64,000 bases of DNA, from contig CM029654.1 in assembly GCA_017311315.1 (NCBI GenBank), forward strand, positions 28,314,778 through 28,378,777, in the 5' to 3' direction. This DNA is from Dendrocalamus latiflorus (Eukaryota > Streptophyta > Magnoliopsida > Poales > Poaceae). The notes below the pieces were generated by a model. It did no database searches, was not told where the DNA came from, and saw only the letters and a list, made by a program, of their open reading frames with translations. This document shows, in pieces, positions 1 to 12,052 of the stretch (position 1 is the first letter of the stretch; each line of letters begins with the position of its first letter). The translations under genes were made by a program, and so were the position numbers.

Positions 1-1
1 A

Positions 2-3000
2 TCAACTTTAGTCAAGAAATTGCTAGATTCAGTCCCGGATAAGTTCCTTCAGCTAGTTGCATCCATAGAGCAATATTCAGACCTAGAATCTATGTTGTTT
101 GAAGAAGCAATTGGTAGACTGAAGGCCTATGAAGAGCGCCTTCGTCTCCGGGCAAATGGAGAAGGCCATCTCCTGCTGACTCAGGCTGAATGGGAGGCTA
201 GGCAAAAGGGGAGATCAGGAGATTCCTCATATGGCAACAGAGGCCGGGGAAACGGAAAACAAGAATGGCGAGGCCGTGGAAGAGGAAGAAGCCAAGGGCG
301 TGGCCGAGGCAGATCAGACCGTGGTGGCTCAAATTCATCTCGGCGGGAAGGATCAGGGAACACTTCTGCAAAGAAAGACAAGAGCCACATTAAGTGCTAT
401 TCTTGTGAAAATTACGGGCATTATGCATCTGAATGCCGCAGTGGAAAGCGCAAGGAAGAAGAAGTGAATCTTACTTGCACTCAGGAGGATCAACCGGCCC
501 TTTTGTTGTCAGTTTGCACACAACAACCAGAAGAAACAGTGATGTTAAATGAAGATGAACTTCTGTCAGAGAAGTATGCTGCAGAGATGAGAATTGATGA
601 GGATATTTGGTTTCTTGACAACGGTGCTACAAATCATATGACAGGCAAGAAGTCACATTTTTCCGAGCTTGATGAGAGCATTGTTGGCAGAGTACGTTTT
701 GGGGATGGGTCAACTGTACCAATTAAAGGAAGAGGAACAGTCCTGCTAGGGTGCAAAAATGGTGAGCAGAAGCTGATCACTGGTGTTTATTTCATTCCCA
801 GCTTGCATACAAATATTCTGAGCTTGGGACAGATGACAGAAGATGGCTGCAAAATTGTGATGTTTGGTGACCAGTTGTGGGTGTATGACAGAATGAGTAG
901 ATTGCTCATGAAGGTCCAAAGATCAGCAAACAGATTGTATAAAAAGAGCTTGCAAACGGTGGCACCCATATGCTTAGCAACGAGTCTAGATGATGAAAGT
1001 TGGCTGTGGCACGCCAGGTTAGGGCATCTCAATTTTCAAGCTATGAAGCAAATGGTGTCAAAGGATTTGGTCCGAGGAGTACCGAGAATAGAGCATCCAA
1101 CTCAGATATGTGAAGGGTGCCTAGTAGCCAAGCAGTGTAGACTCCCATTTCCTACACAAGTTGAGTACAGAGCTGGCAGCCCACTAGAGCTGATTCATGC
1201 TGACTTATGTGGACCAATAACCCCACAAACAATTGGTGGAAATTGGTATTTTTTTCTTGCTGGTAGATGACTGCAGCAGATTCATGTGGGTATACATTCT
1301 CAAGACAAAAGACGAAGCTTTTGCGGCTTTCAAGAAGTTTCAGGTGCAGGTAGAAGGAGAATTGCAACTCAAAGTGAAATGTTTGAGGACAGACCGGGGT
1401 GGAGAATTTGTGTCTCATAGCTTCAGGGAGTATTGTGAAATGAAGGGGATTCAAAGACACCTTACCGCGCCATACACACCACAACAAAATGGAGTGGTAG
1501 AACGGCGCAACCGCACGGTACTTGCAACCACCAGAAGCCTACTCAAGAGCATGTCACTTCCAGGGAGAATGTGGGGAGAAGCAGTGCGTCACTCGGTTTA
1601 TATATTGAACAGAGTGCCCACTAAAGCAGTGAATGATGCAACACCATATGAAGTATTGAAAGGGAGGAAGCCAAGCCTAGCACATCTCAGAGTATTCGGA
1701 TGTACCGCATATGCAAGAGTGCCAATGAATCAGCTGAATAAACTCTCTGACAGGAGTAAAAAGTTGGTGTACCCAGGGGTTGAACCTGGAAGCAAGGCAC
1801 ATAGGCTATTTGACCCTCAAAACAGCAAACTACTTGTGAGCAGGGATGTAGTGTTTGATGAGCAAAAGAGGTGGAATTGGGAAGAAGTTCAGACAGCAGT
1901 CGGAACTGAAGCCACAGCATGGTCCGAGATTACTGTAGCAGAACCGAAAATGAAGATATACAGACTGCAGCCGCAAGCGGTCAAGAAGAAAACTACACAG
2001 CCGGTTCCACAGGTGCAGATAGTTACGGGAGTGATAATGCAGAAGGAGTTGAAGCAGCACAGCAAGATGGAACAAATCAGCCGGATTTGACACAAATGAA
2101 TCAAGATGTGTTTCCCTCATCAGATGGTCAGCCGTCAGCAAACCAAGTGGCAGAGAGTGATGGAGAGATTGATTCATCCACCTATGATGCAACACCGATT
2201 AGGGGCTTCAGGTCATTGGCAGATATTTATGAAGAGACTCAAGTACAAGACTTTGAACCAGAACAACTGCTGTTAATTGAAGATGAGCCAGTGACTTTCA
2301 GAAAAGCAGTGGGAAGAAAAGAGTGGCAAGAAGCAATGCAAAGTGAGATTGAGTCAATAGAGAAGAACAAGACTTGGAGTTTGACCGAGTTGCCAAGGGG
2401 GCACAGACCCATTGGATTGAAGTGGGTATATAAGCAAAAGAAGGATGCAGCTGGTGTTGTTGTGAAGCACAAAGCAAGGTTGGTAGCTAGAGGCTATGTG
2501 CAGAAAAAGGGGGTTGACTATGAGGAGGTTTTTGCTCCTATTGCCAGAATTGAAACAGTGAGGATGTTACTTGCCTTGTCAGCTAGAGAAGGATGGTTAG
2601 TGCATCACCTAGATGTTAAAACCACCTTTCTCAATGGTGAGTTAAAAGAGGATGTCTATGTTACACAGCCTGAGGGATTCATTACAGTCGGGAAGGAGCA
2701 TATGGTCTACAAGCTTTCAAAAGCTTTATATGGCTTGAAGCAGGCGCCGAGAGAATGGAACATTTGGCTTGACAAAACGCTGAAAAATCTTGGTTTTCAG
2801 AAATGCCCTCAAGAGCAGGCAGTGTACAAGCGCCACTCAGGTCAAAATCTTCTCATTGTAGGAGTGTATGTCGATGATTTGTTGGTCACTGGAACGATTG
2901 AAGAAGATATACTGCTATTCAAGAAGCAGATGGAAGAAGAGATTGAAATGAGTGATCTAGGAGTGCTTTCATATTATCTCGGGATTCAAGTGAAGCAAGA

Positions 3001-3814
3001 TCACAACGGTATAATCCTGAAGCAAGAAGGGTATGCAAAGAAGCTGTTGCAGCAGGCTGGAATGTGGGAATGTAATCCCTCAAAATACCCTATGGAACCC
3101 AAATTAAAGCTGACAAGAGATGAAGGAATCCCAGTTGATGCAACGGAATACAGGAGCCTCATTGGGAGCTTACGGTATTTGACACATACAAGGCCTGACA
3201 TAAGCTTTGCAGTGGGAATGGTTAGTAGATATATGGAATCACCAAGGCAGAGTCACTTCCAGGCAGTGAAGCAACTACTGAGGTACATCAAAGGGACAAT
3301 CCACTTTGGAATCTCTTATTGCCGAGGTGGAGAAGGAAAGATTATTGGCTATAGTGATAGCGACCTTGGAGGTGACCTGGATGAAAGAAAGAGTACCACA
3401 GGGATGGTATTCTATTTCGGAGGAGGCCCAGTGGCATGGTGTTCTCAGAAACAAAAAACGGTGGCGCTATCTTCCTGTGAATCGGAATTCATGGCTGCAA
3501 CTGCTGCTGCGTGTCAGGCCGTGTGGTTGCGAAGCTTGCTGAGCGAACTAACGGGAGAGAAGCCAAAAAAGATAGTGTTAAGAGTGGACAACAGATCTGC
3601 AATAGCGCTCATGAAGAATCCTGTCTTTCATGGAAGGAGTAAACATATAGATACTCGCTTTCATTTTATACGGGATTGCGTTGAACGAGATCTGGTTTCA
3701 GTAGAGTTTGTCAGCAGCGAAAACCAGTGTGCTGATATACTGACTAAAGCACTGCCGAGAATCAAGTTTGCTGAAATGAGAGAGCTGCTGGGAGTGAAAG
3801 AATATACAGATTAA
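2..3814 (+). pseudogene. copia gag-pol, frameshifted, 5' partial
   Basis: Reading starts in frame at base 2 in the gag region. A Gly/Arg-rich stretch is followed by a CCHC zinc knuckle (CYSCENYGHYASEC), a protease-like DNGA motif, and the HHCC pre-integrase segment (WLWHARLGHL ... CEGC). The first frame stops at 1270, where a run of seven T after GGTA shifts the reading frame just before the integrase core motif LVDDCSRF. The second frame (about 1233-2090) carries RTDRGGEF and NGVVERRN, the second Asp and the Glu of the DDE core. A second shift lies between about 1919 and 2090. The third frame to 3814 carries the reverse transcriptase (HLDVK, YVDDLL) and RNase H (SDSDLGGD, SSCESEF, KHIDTRFHFI). 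Both shifts also occur in the second copy, so they are inherited. Confidence 0.93.
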
Positions 3815-3832
3815 GTCAGGATTAAGGGGGAG

Positions 3833-4193
3833 TGTGTAGACAATAATCCTGACTTGAGTCAGGTCTGTTTTAGCTGAACCAGTTTCTAGTAGTTGCATTG
3901 TGTTGTCGTTTTTTTCGTCAGTTTAAGAACCAGCGCAGTGTGCGCAGAGTCAGCTTAGTGGCGTCCGACAAAATCGGATCGGAGCCAGTAGTTTTGGGTT
4001 TTCTGTTGGGTTAGTTGTAAAATGGGTTCTCTATTGTATTCTCATTGCACTCAGTAACAAAGACACGAAAATTGCCCCAACTGAGAATTCTCCTCTGCTG
4101 TCTTTCATTTCCACCTGATATTACTGTTCTTCGTCAGAAAGCAATTTATCTGCAGATTGCGTTGGCGTGTTGATCTCTGGGAGACTCCCAACA
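3833..4193 (+). repeat. copia 3' LTR, copy 1
   Basis: The LTR begins TGTGTAGACAATAATC immediately after the polypurine tract AAGGGGGAG and ends CCCAACA, 361 bp. The last 185 bp match the truncated 5' LTR at 45274-45458. The following base 4194 begins the gene remnant, so the LTR end abuts coding-like sequence. Confidence 0.9.
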
Positions 4194-5882
4194 CATGCCG
4201 AGCCTCTTAGCCACGTCCTTCTTCTGCTGCTCGCCGTGAGCGCGCTCACAGCCGCCGTGGAGTTCCTGGGCTGGCTGGCCTGCACCGCGTTCTCCATCGA
4301 TGTTGTCGAGGCCGCGGTGTACGCCGCGTTCGTGCTCGTTCACGGCGCCGCCAAGGAGGTCGTCGACGCGAGCAGGAGGAAGGAGCAAAGGCTGCTTTCG
4401 GCTGCTGTCGCGGTGGTCTTGTTCACGATGCTGATGAAGCTCCACTCGCGGCACGCGCCCGAAACTGGGATGGACGGCCTGCGGTTGTCTGAGATCCTGA
4501 GCATGCTACTCTACTTGGCCGCATTCCTATGGAGCCTCAAGCCCTCAACCGGATGGTGTTCTTGCACGTCGCGCCGGCCACCGGCAGAGGGGCCGGAGCT
4601 GCCGGGGTATGGGCATGGGTGTGGTCCGCCGTCGAGTTGTTGCGGGCTCTGGTCGTCATGCTCGCAATCCTCGATGTCATCTACAACTTGGGCGTATCTG
4701 CCTCTGCCAGTGGCGGACGCAGGAATTTCAGAATGGGTGTTCAAAGTTATAAAAATATTTTTCAGTACAAAACATAAAGGTCTACAGTAGTAATAATCAA
4801 CATACAATTGTTCGTTAAGGATAATTTCAGATCATAGTCATCACAATATGGTTGAATCTATGGTAGATTGGTAGTAACCACAGTATGGTTGAGTCTAGTC
4901 ATTTGGACATGTTGATATTTTCAGACCATAGTCACACACTCACATGATTCACATCATCGATCATTGTCATTTTCAGTTTTTCACAGTTCAGAGTTCAAAC
5001 CATACTACCACAAGGTACAGAGGTGCTCACCGGTCGCTGGAGCAGCGGAGCTAGACTGCTACGGTGCCGCCTGCTGGAGCCCGGTCCGACGGTCCCCTGC
5101 AGGTGGAGTGGAGATGTCGAGACGATGAGACGACAGCCCGGCTTCAAGCGGTGGCGCGGTGCCGCAGAGCAGAGGTGCGGTCCAGTCGGCTGGTTGCGTG
5201 GCGCGGAGCTGGAGCCCAGAGTGCCGGAGGTGGCGCGGCCTGCGGTGGTGCGGCCACTGGTCGCCGGAGCTGCCGAGATGGACTACTGCTTGCTGGAGCC
5301 CGGCCCCCCGCAGGTAGAGTGGAGACGACGGTGAGACGACAGCCCGGCTCCAGGCCGACCAGGCGGTGGCGCGGTTAGCTGGTCGTGCGATGCGGAGCCA
5401 GAGCCCAGAGGGCCGGAGGTGATGCGGCCTACGGCGTTGTAGCCACTAGCCGCCGGTGGTGGCTGGCTCTAGCCTCCAGGCGGTGGTGTCGTGCCGACGA
5501 AGGCGTAGAGCGAAGGGCCAGAGGCGCGGTCGGTTGGTCCTGCGGCGCGGAGCCAGAGCCTGGAGGTGACGCGCAGACGCGGGCTGCTAGGGTTAGGGGA
5601 ATTGGGGGAGCACGGATGGGGAATCGGGGGATGGGGAGACGCCGAGACGAGCTGATCGGCGTACCGCGCACAAAAATGGCCCTGGGTCGCTGTGTTGTCG
5701 GGTTGGGCTGATTAGTGAATAGTAATAGACTTATGGCTACGAAATAGTTATTTTGGCCTAATTAAATATATACATATATATTATATCTTATATATACTAG
5801 ATTTTTTGTCAAAAAATTTGGGTGTTCGACTGAACACCCATGACCTTATATAGATCCGCCCATGGCCTCTGCCTTGGGTTAA
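4194..5882 (+). pseudogene. Small multi-pass membrane protein gene remnant, split by a hAT element
   Basis: I do not recognise the family. From 4194 to about 4550 a GC-rich frame encodes hydrophobic segments (for example LLLLLAVSALTAAVEFLGWL) alternating with charged stretches such as ASRRKEQR. Its start is lost at the copia LTR boundary; the open frame continues backward into the LTR without an ATG. Near 4530-4550 the protein-like reading moves to another frame (NRMVFLHVAPATG onward, with two more hydrophobic segments). That frame runs into the hAT element at 4708. If the hAT and one copy of its 8-bp target duplication are ignored, the second frame reads three more residues and stops at TAA 5880-5882, so the insertion hit the last codons. 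The combination of lost start, frameshift and insertion argues for a dead gene, but the frameshift could be a sequence error. An N-terminal exon elsewhere is possible. Confidence 0.6.
4708..5864. mobile_element. Non-autonomous hAT element, copy 1
   Basis: The ends are CAGTGGCGGA on the left and, on the opposite strand, CATGGGCGGA on the right. The element is flanked by perfect 8-bp direct repeats GCCTCTGC at 4700-4707 and 5865-5872; an 8-bp target duplication is characteristic of hAT elements. The subterminal GGGTGTTC motif is also inverted at the two ends. The 1157-bp interior has no transposase. About 5020-5700 is very GC-rich with Arg-rich open frames that look like captured or biased sequence, not a gene. 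Confidence 0.88.
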
Positions 5883-6549
5883 AAGGTACGGCTCTAGCTT
5901 TGTTTCACAGTTCTAGTGGAGGTTTTTTTTTTCTTCCAGATCCATTGGAAGAGCATGCGTTATCTCAACATTCTACAGTAAAAGACTGTTCGTCTGTAAT
6001 GGATCAATTAATGTCAGGCCGAATGTTCTTTTTGTTACTGTAAGCTGTCAGAGTATAGATCGATGTTCTACATTTGTTGGCGTAAAATAAGTTAAAGATC
6101 GATAAGTACTTGTGAGATGAATATGGTATTCTCGTTGTTAGTTTATGTGCAATTTCATGATAAGCTATATGAGTTTTAATTTCATCAACATGGGTTACGC
6201 GTATAAGCTCATCTTGATCTGTGTCATTTTGACTTCTTCTTTGCGACTACGAAATTTCATCATAAGTTGCACGTACGATTGTGTTAAACATGAGCACTCA
6301 CTTGCACGCAGTGAAATTCCTAAGTTCCAAAGAGACCCACGTAAGAATAGTTTGGTAAGCTAGTCCTATGTACATGCTGGCGCTTGATTGCTGTCAATGC
6401 ATGCATCTGGCACTAAGCAAAAGATTGACCGGGCTTAGATAGGGACAATGATTGACTGGATTTCATTGGCCCACCTAGGCCCGGTGTGCCAGTTGATTTC
6501 GAGTAGGGCTCTGGTTGGGTAACTGGGTATAGCAATTTTACTAGGTATT
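5883..6549. other. Non-coding sequence after the membrane-protein remnant
   Basis: After the restored stop of the split gene this AT-rich stretch would be its 3' untranslated and flanking region. I see no convincing coding sequence; short open frames such as the one at 6145-6363 have no recognisable features. A T run near 5930 differs by one base in the second copy. Confidence 0.5.
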
Positions 6550-6552
6550 TAA

Positions 6553-6965
6553 GGCCCTGTTTGTTTCCACTTAAGAACATTATAATCTAGCTTATAATCA
6601 TAAGTGGAAACAAACAGCCTAGATTATAAGGTAACTTATTATAATCTAATAGCCCAGATTATTGTAATCTAATAAGCTCAAAAAAGGAGCTTATTTCAGC
6701 TTGTAGATCCACCTTTTATCTTAAGGACCATAAAACTTTAGGAATATTACCCACCTTTGCCATTCATCCATCCCCCAACTCCCTTGCCTCTCTCTCAAGG
6801 ACATTGTAGTCTTTAAACATTCGAATACAACAATCCATAACTCTGATAATCCAGGCTGCCAAACACTTGACAGCTTATTTTCCACCAGCTTATTATAATC
6901 TAGCTTATATAATCCCCTATCTATAAGTTAGATTATAATAATCTTAAGTGGAAACAAACAGGACC
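6553..6965. mobile_element. Tourist-like (PIF/Harbinger) MITE, copy 1
   Basis: Terminal inverted repeats begin GGCCCTGTTTGTTTCCAC and end with the complement GTGGAAACAAACAGGACC. The flanks are TAA at 6550-6552 and 6966-6968, the three-base target duplication typical of Tourist MITEs. A further inverted copy of the terminal motif lies at about 6603-6622, so the left end can fold on itself. Length is 413 bp and no open frame is meaningful. Confidence 0.88.
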
Positions 6966-6968
6966 TAA

Positions 6969-7408
6969 GACATATCGCAACTAAGAACAGCCAGCAGTTC
7001 AACAAAAAAGCCAGGCTGCAAAACGGTCTTTCCGAAAAAGCTATGGCCGCTTTTCAGGGCAGAAAAACAAATGCAACTTTTAGCAAAAACTACGGCCCCA
7101 GAATTGGCCTTAGCTCGAGCAGCAAGAAAGATAAGTTAAATAATCAGTCCCGGATCTGGGAAAAAAACTACAGGAGGTTACTTTCTTGTGCAACTTATCT
7201 TTTATTGAGCCACTCTGCCTCTGTCAGCCCCGGGCAGTAACAAACTAGAATTAGTACATAATCCCGCTCAAACCAAAAGATAGCCCAATCTGGAGAGAAA
7301 ACGAGAAAGCAAAGGGAAATACACCTTGTTTTGCAATAAGAGGAATACTCCTGACTAGCCTAACAATACCTCCATGTAAATCTTGAGCGCACAAGTCTGT
7401 AACCAGAA

Positions 7409-7480
<72 letters not shown>

Positions 7481-9340
7481 CTGACAATGAAAAGATCTGC
7501 AGATATGCCAACCGGCGGCCGTCTCGACGAGCTCTCCGTCTTGTGTTGAAGGAAGCCATCGTTACCAATATATATATGCACATGACAAAGTCATGCATTA
7601 AGCTCTCGAAGTAATCCACTTGCCGAAGCAGTTGCAAGCTAAAACTATTAACCAGTTGGCAACTTGCTTATAAATTTAATATTTCTACGTCAGTGTTTTG
7701 ATCGGATCTCTAATACAGTGTTTCACTACGATTTTCTGGGTGCAGCTGCAGAAGAAAATGAGTGTTTCTTTCTTTTATTTTCGTCTGTCATTGAGTCGCC
7801 CTTTGGTGCTGCCCGTGAATTCTCAACCCACGACCCTAGCTGTACAGATTAGACTTGCTAGCATTAGAACCAGGGTTTTGGAAACCGGTTTGAATTTTTT
7901 ACGGGAGGAACCGGCTAACCCGATTTCACCAATAATCGGAAAATTTTCAATGATTTCGGCCTGAAATTTTCAAATAAAAATTTGAATTTAAAAAGGGCAA
8001 AATTTGGAAAATATCAGAGTTTTTAGTCAAAAATATTAAAGCAAATCGATGTAAATCAGTGCAAATTCAAATTGGAGTGAAATATTTGAGATCAGTTTGT
8101 ACTCTAACCAGGATATCTAATAAAACCAATTTTCAGTGATTTTTGATGATTATCGACCAATACTGTGAACCGTGAGTAGGACACAATTCCTCCTAATAGT
8201 GCCTGTTTTTTATGTGCTGTCGTGCTAGCACATGGGTAGTTTGGTAACATCTTCCAAGTTGATATGTATGCTTTAAGGTAGTGCTCGATTGGGTTTATAA
8301 ACCCAGCCTTTTAGTGTTTTCATATTATAATGGATGAAAATGTACTATAGCTGCTATTAACTTTTTCAGCGTGATTAAATTTTAAAAATAAACAGGTTAT
8401 ATCATCACGAACAATACAAAAAAAAGAAAAAAGCCCCAAAATGTCAAAAAACAAAAAAAAAAAGAAATTAAGAAGCTATAAGACAGAAACAAAAACTCGT
8501 TGGAGTAGGGCCTTTGGCACGTTTGTACAGCTAGCTGGTTCTCCCTCCGGACAAAAAAAAGTGTTCCTCCGGACCAAAGACGTGCTGTCATAGAATAAAA
8601 CTATTTAAATTATATATCTGTATATATGAACGTTCAGATGGCCGTATGATGAAATGAGTTGATTTGTGAAAAAAAAGAGAAAATTACCCTAAAGGTTTTT
8701 AAACTTCTGTGATGGTACATCCTAGCTACTTAAATTTGATAATTGTTTTTTGGACACCCTAAACTTGCTTTTATTTGCGCTCAGGTCAATTTCGTAGTTT
8801 ACTACTTCCTCTGCTCCTTTTTCGACACCATTTTAGAATGCGCGCTGATGAGGATTCTTGACCAGAGGCGGTGGTCCAGATAATTAAGCACTAAACGCGG
8901 GCTTGATGACAAGGATCGGTTGGTGCCGCGTACTGCAAACCGCGCAGGACACGGTGTATTTCGAAGCTAAGATAGCAGCTCCACGCTAACGAACGTTCCT
9001 ACGAGCAGTGGTACTTGCTGATTTTTTTTTCAGTGCTAGCTGGATACCTGTCCTTCTAACATGCTTTATACAATATATATATACACCGACCAAAATCAAC
9101 CTAAATCAATCCATAGCTTAATTTTTCTAAAGCATCTATTTTAACCGAAGCTACACAAGTTAACCGGTCAGACCTCGTCTTTGCAAGCAGTCTAAAAAAA
9201 TCTATAAATTTTAAATTCTCAGCTCCAAAAAATAGTAATAATTCATCGTGATAAAACTCTGATCTTTTCATGTCTTCTCTAAAATTTGCCATGGCCAACC
9301 AAATGCACGCCACAGTTCACCCAATTTGAGCAGAATTTTT
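6969..9340. other. Long non-coding interval with simple repeats
   Basis: No gene was recognised. The interval holds the GA run at 7413-7477, an AT-rich stretch at 7860-8170 of the type repeated widely in grass genomes, and A-rich runs near 8420-8470. From about 8190 to 9330 it is related to sequence scattered between 21545 and 24800 (same motifs in the same order, many differences), so it is an old dispersed or segmental copy. Confidence 0.55.
7413..7477. repeat. (GA)n microsatellite, copy 1
   Basis: Uninterrupted GA dinucleotides over 65 bp. The second copy at 53350 is 6 bp shorter, one of the few differences between the two large duplicates. Open frames across it encode only Arg-Glu or Ser-Leu repeats and are not genes. 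Confidence 0.97.
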
Positions 9341-9344
9341 TTGG

Positions 9345-10330
9345 CCCCCTTAACAAAACTTATTTACAGAAATAGTCCCGGTGACTTTTTGCGAAAATAG
9401 CCCCCTGACATGGCCAGTAGGCGCGTAATCTGGCCCTTGGCAATGATTTCCCGGGCCTGTCGGTAGCGGATTTAGGCCCCCTCGACCCACGTGCATATAA
9501 TTATATCGTGAGCCACAAACGTCTGCCGCTAGAATTTTTGAGGAAAAATATTCCGGAATGCATTTTGTAAGAATTTTTAGATATAAGAAATGAGGTCAAA
9601 ATATAATTATTTTTTTAAAGCCTAGAATACATTTTACTTGCTAGTGTAATTTTGTATAATTTTAAACATTCATAATTTTTTCCATAAATTATTTATGTGT
9701 ACTGAAATCATGAATTTTGTAATATAGAAAATGAGGTCCAAATATTTTGAAATTTATGTTGAAAGCCGCTTACACAGTGTACCTGGTTGTATTTTTTTTT
9801 GAGATTATATATGTTATAAAATTGTCTCAAAAATTGAGAGTTTACATTTCGGAAATTAGGACCTTATGTTTCATGATTTCATATTACTTGGAATGTGGGA
9901 GTTGCATTTGACTAATTTCCTATGGTAGCTATTTAGCAAGTTTTGTTGTGTCTTTGGTACTCATTTATATGTTAGTGTAAATAAATTTATTTATATTTGA
10001 AATTAATTACAAGTATGTTATTCATGGAAAATTAATGCAAAAATATGTCTGAACAAGTTTTTTATGTCCAATGGTCCATATGCAGGAAATGTACATTTTG
10101 TTTTTGAGAAACAATAGCCAAAATCCATAAAATAGTGCATTCAAACTTTTTTCAACATGGAAGCAAGCATTAGCAAGTTTAACATATGGCAAAAATAATT
10201 TTCACAGGTTAGTATAAAACTTGCTCATTAGATTTAGTTCTCAACTACACTAGTACAAGGAGCATGTAGGAACACACACCTAGGAGAGAGGAATAGCTTA
10301 ACGGTAGGATGACAGGGTTGTACGGAATGG
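9345..10330. other. AT-rich left part of the Mutator-related block
   Basis: This begins near the motif GCGAAAATAGCCCCC, which resembles AAAATAGCCCCC in the non-coding flank of the related module (about 32155 and 41570). The remainder is AT-rich with no gene. The flanks just outside the whole block (about 9295-9340 and 21000-21030) share the wording CCAAATGCAC ... CAGTTTGAG-like, which fits one large insertion between about 9345 and 20990, but clean terminal repeats were not resolved. Confidence 0.4.
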
Positions 10331-10335
10331 GCCGG

Positions 10336-11090
10336 TCTACTGTGTGGACCGCGACCATTTGCCCTTCCTTCTGAGGTTGGCATTATAGTCCTCGCCGGCG
10401 GCCCTCACCTTGGCCGCCAGTTTGTGTTCTCTCTCGCGCTCCACCTCGCGAGTCTCGCGCTCCCTGCGCCTGCATGCCTCCAGATGAGCTTACGTCTCCC
10501 GCCGGATACGCTCGCTTCGATCTTCTTTACACCACCGCTCCTCCATTCTCTCATGTGTCGTCTGCGTGTCCCACTACTCGCAGTCCAGAGTTCACTAATC
10601 GTGCGGGTGGCTCTCTCGATCGATCCATTTGTGGTACGCACATAACGGATCTAGTGACTACGAAAAGAGGGGAGAACTTGTTAGTGCGTGCCATAGAAGA
10701 GAACTGGTAGGGGAATGTGATGTAACCCGTCCTTACCTGCTGTCTCAACACCAGTCAAGATAGTCCCAGGCGTAGTTCCTGCAAGCTCCAGTAACACACG
10801 CCCAAGCTTAACCTCTCCTTGGACTTGAAGAACTTGCATGCGTCCCTGCACCAGCAAAGGGGGCGTCTCCCCTACAAGCGGGTCTTGCGGTGAATGCTCA
10901 GTGGGAACGTTGAGATATGGGTTTGGGTTGGAGGTACGTGGGGCTTCGCTTCAGGGAAGTGGCCTATTGGCACACTTCGTTTGTTCATCCAAGGCTGCAG
11001 CAGCCCTTGCGAGTTGGGTGATATCCTCTAATTGCTTCTCTATACTAGCGATGTAGCGTTGTAGTCATGGTGCAGGAAACACGCTATGGA
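10336..11090 (-). pseudogene. Decayed CWCG zinc-finger/charged-helix gene, copy 1
   Basis: This is the diverged relative of the gene at 42752-43546. The 3' end on the minus strand keeps the equivalent of the stop region (CTACTGTGTGGACCG on the plus strand in both). A frame keeps LCWCRDACKFFKSK, matching the zinc-finger-like segment of the better copy, and further on a frame resembling the NYSSDY segment is recognisable only after a one-base shift. Several further shifts and stops interrupt it. It lies next to the same 31-bp satellite and a plus-strand GRF relic, in the same order as at 42.7-45.1 kb. Function unknown; no intact product is possible. Confidence 0.65.
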
Positions 11091-11189
11091 AGGGACAATA
11101 CTTATAGGCCTAGCAGACATGGTGTACGCTTTGTAAGTCTAGTTCAATCTAGGCAAATTCGCTTTCACGAGGTAGCATGCCGAACGATT

Positions 11190-11940
11190 TGTGGGCCATT
11201 GTAGCATCATGTCGCTGCATAAAGCTGACTCATTTTGTCTTGTCACTGTGCGAAGCTACTCTATTTGGTCTTGTCACTATGCAAAGCTACCCCGTTTGGT
11301 CTTGTCACTAAGCAAAGTTGTCACATTTGGTCTTGTCACTATGCAAGACTATGTCCTTTGGTCTTGCCATTGTGTAAAGCTAGCTTGTTTGCTTGTCACT
11401 GCGCAAGGTTGTCTCCTTTGGTCTTGTCACTGTGTAAAGCTGATCCGTTTTGTCTTGTCACTGCACAAGGCTATCTTGTTTGATCATGTCATTATGCAAA
11501 GCTATCCCCATTTGATCTTGTCACTGCGCAAGGCTATCTCCTTTGATCTTATCATTACGCAAAGCTGTCCCGTCTGGTTTTATCACTGCACAAGGCTTGT
11601 CTTCTTTAGTCTAGTTACTGTGTAAAGCTGGCACATTTGATCTTGTCACTGCGCAAGACTATCTCCTTTGATCTTATCACTGTGCAAAGCTATCTCGTTT
11701 GGTCTTATCACTGTGCAAGGCTATCTCCTTTGGTCTTATCACTATGCAAAGCTGGCCCGTTTGGTCTTATCACTGCGCAAGGTTGTCCCCTTTGGTATTA
11801 TCGTTGTGCAAAGTTAGACTGTTTGGTCTTGTCACTGTGCAAAGCTGGTACCTTTGGTTTTGTCACTATGCAAAGCTATCCCATTTGGTATTGTCTTGTT
11901 TGATCTTGTTACTGCATAAAGCTAGCCCGTTTGGGTTGTA
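11190..11940. repeat. 31-bp tandem satellite, copy 1
   Basis: About two dozen degenerate units of 31 bp of the form GTCTTGTCACTGTGCAAAGC followed by a variable TGNNNNNTTTG tail. The core TCACTGNGCAAAGCTG is shared with the array at about 43745-44515. Because 31 is not a multiple of three, the open frames across it cycle through the same peptide words; these are translations of the repeat and not genes. It sits between the two divergent zinc-finger relics. Confidence 0.93.
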
Positions 11941-12052
11941 AAAGAGAGTAATTCCTCAGGCACTTTCTCTGCATTGTTGTCCTTCCCTTCCTCAAGCATT
12001 TATGCTCATTCTCTGCACGTTAGCTTTGCTTCTCCCTCCACCAAACATCGAG

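Larger units (their letters stand above)
1..4193 (+). mobile_element. Ty1/copia retrotransposon, copy 1 (left end outside window)
   Basis: The element enters the window inside gag and ends with a 3' LTR whose last bases are CTCCCAACA. Domain order gag, protease, integrase, reverse transcriptase, RNase H is that of Ty1/copia. It is the twin of the element at 45274-50131 and carries the same frameshifts, so it cannot make a full polyprotein. The 3' flank is a gene-like GC-rich sequence beginning at 4194. Confidence 0.93.

Noticed and set aside
4167..4790. A 207-residue gene starting in the LTR
   Set aside because: The start is a GTG inside the retrotransposon LTR, and the protein-like reading changes frame near 4540; it is a chimeric open frame, annotated as a gene remnant instead.
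5023..5711. Arg-rich GC-rich frames inside the hAT element
   Set aside because: Several overlapping frames on both strands, no domains, and a location inside a non-autonomous transposon.
7251..7637. Ser/Leu or Arg/Glu repeat proteins (also near 53188-53568)
   Set aside because: They are produced by the GA microsatellite.
11191..11903. Several repetitive open frames that look like Leu/Ser/Cys-rich proteins (also at 57121-57833 and 43902-44556)
   Set aside because: They are translations of the 31-bp satellite in several overlapping frames; the peptide repeats follow the DNA period.
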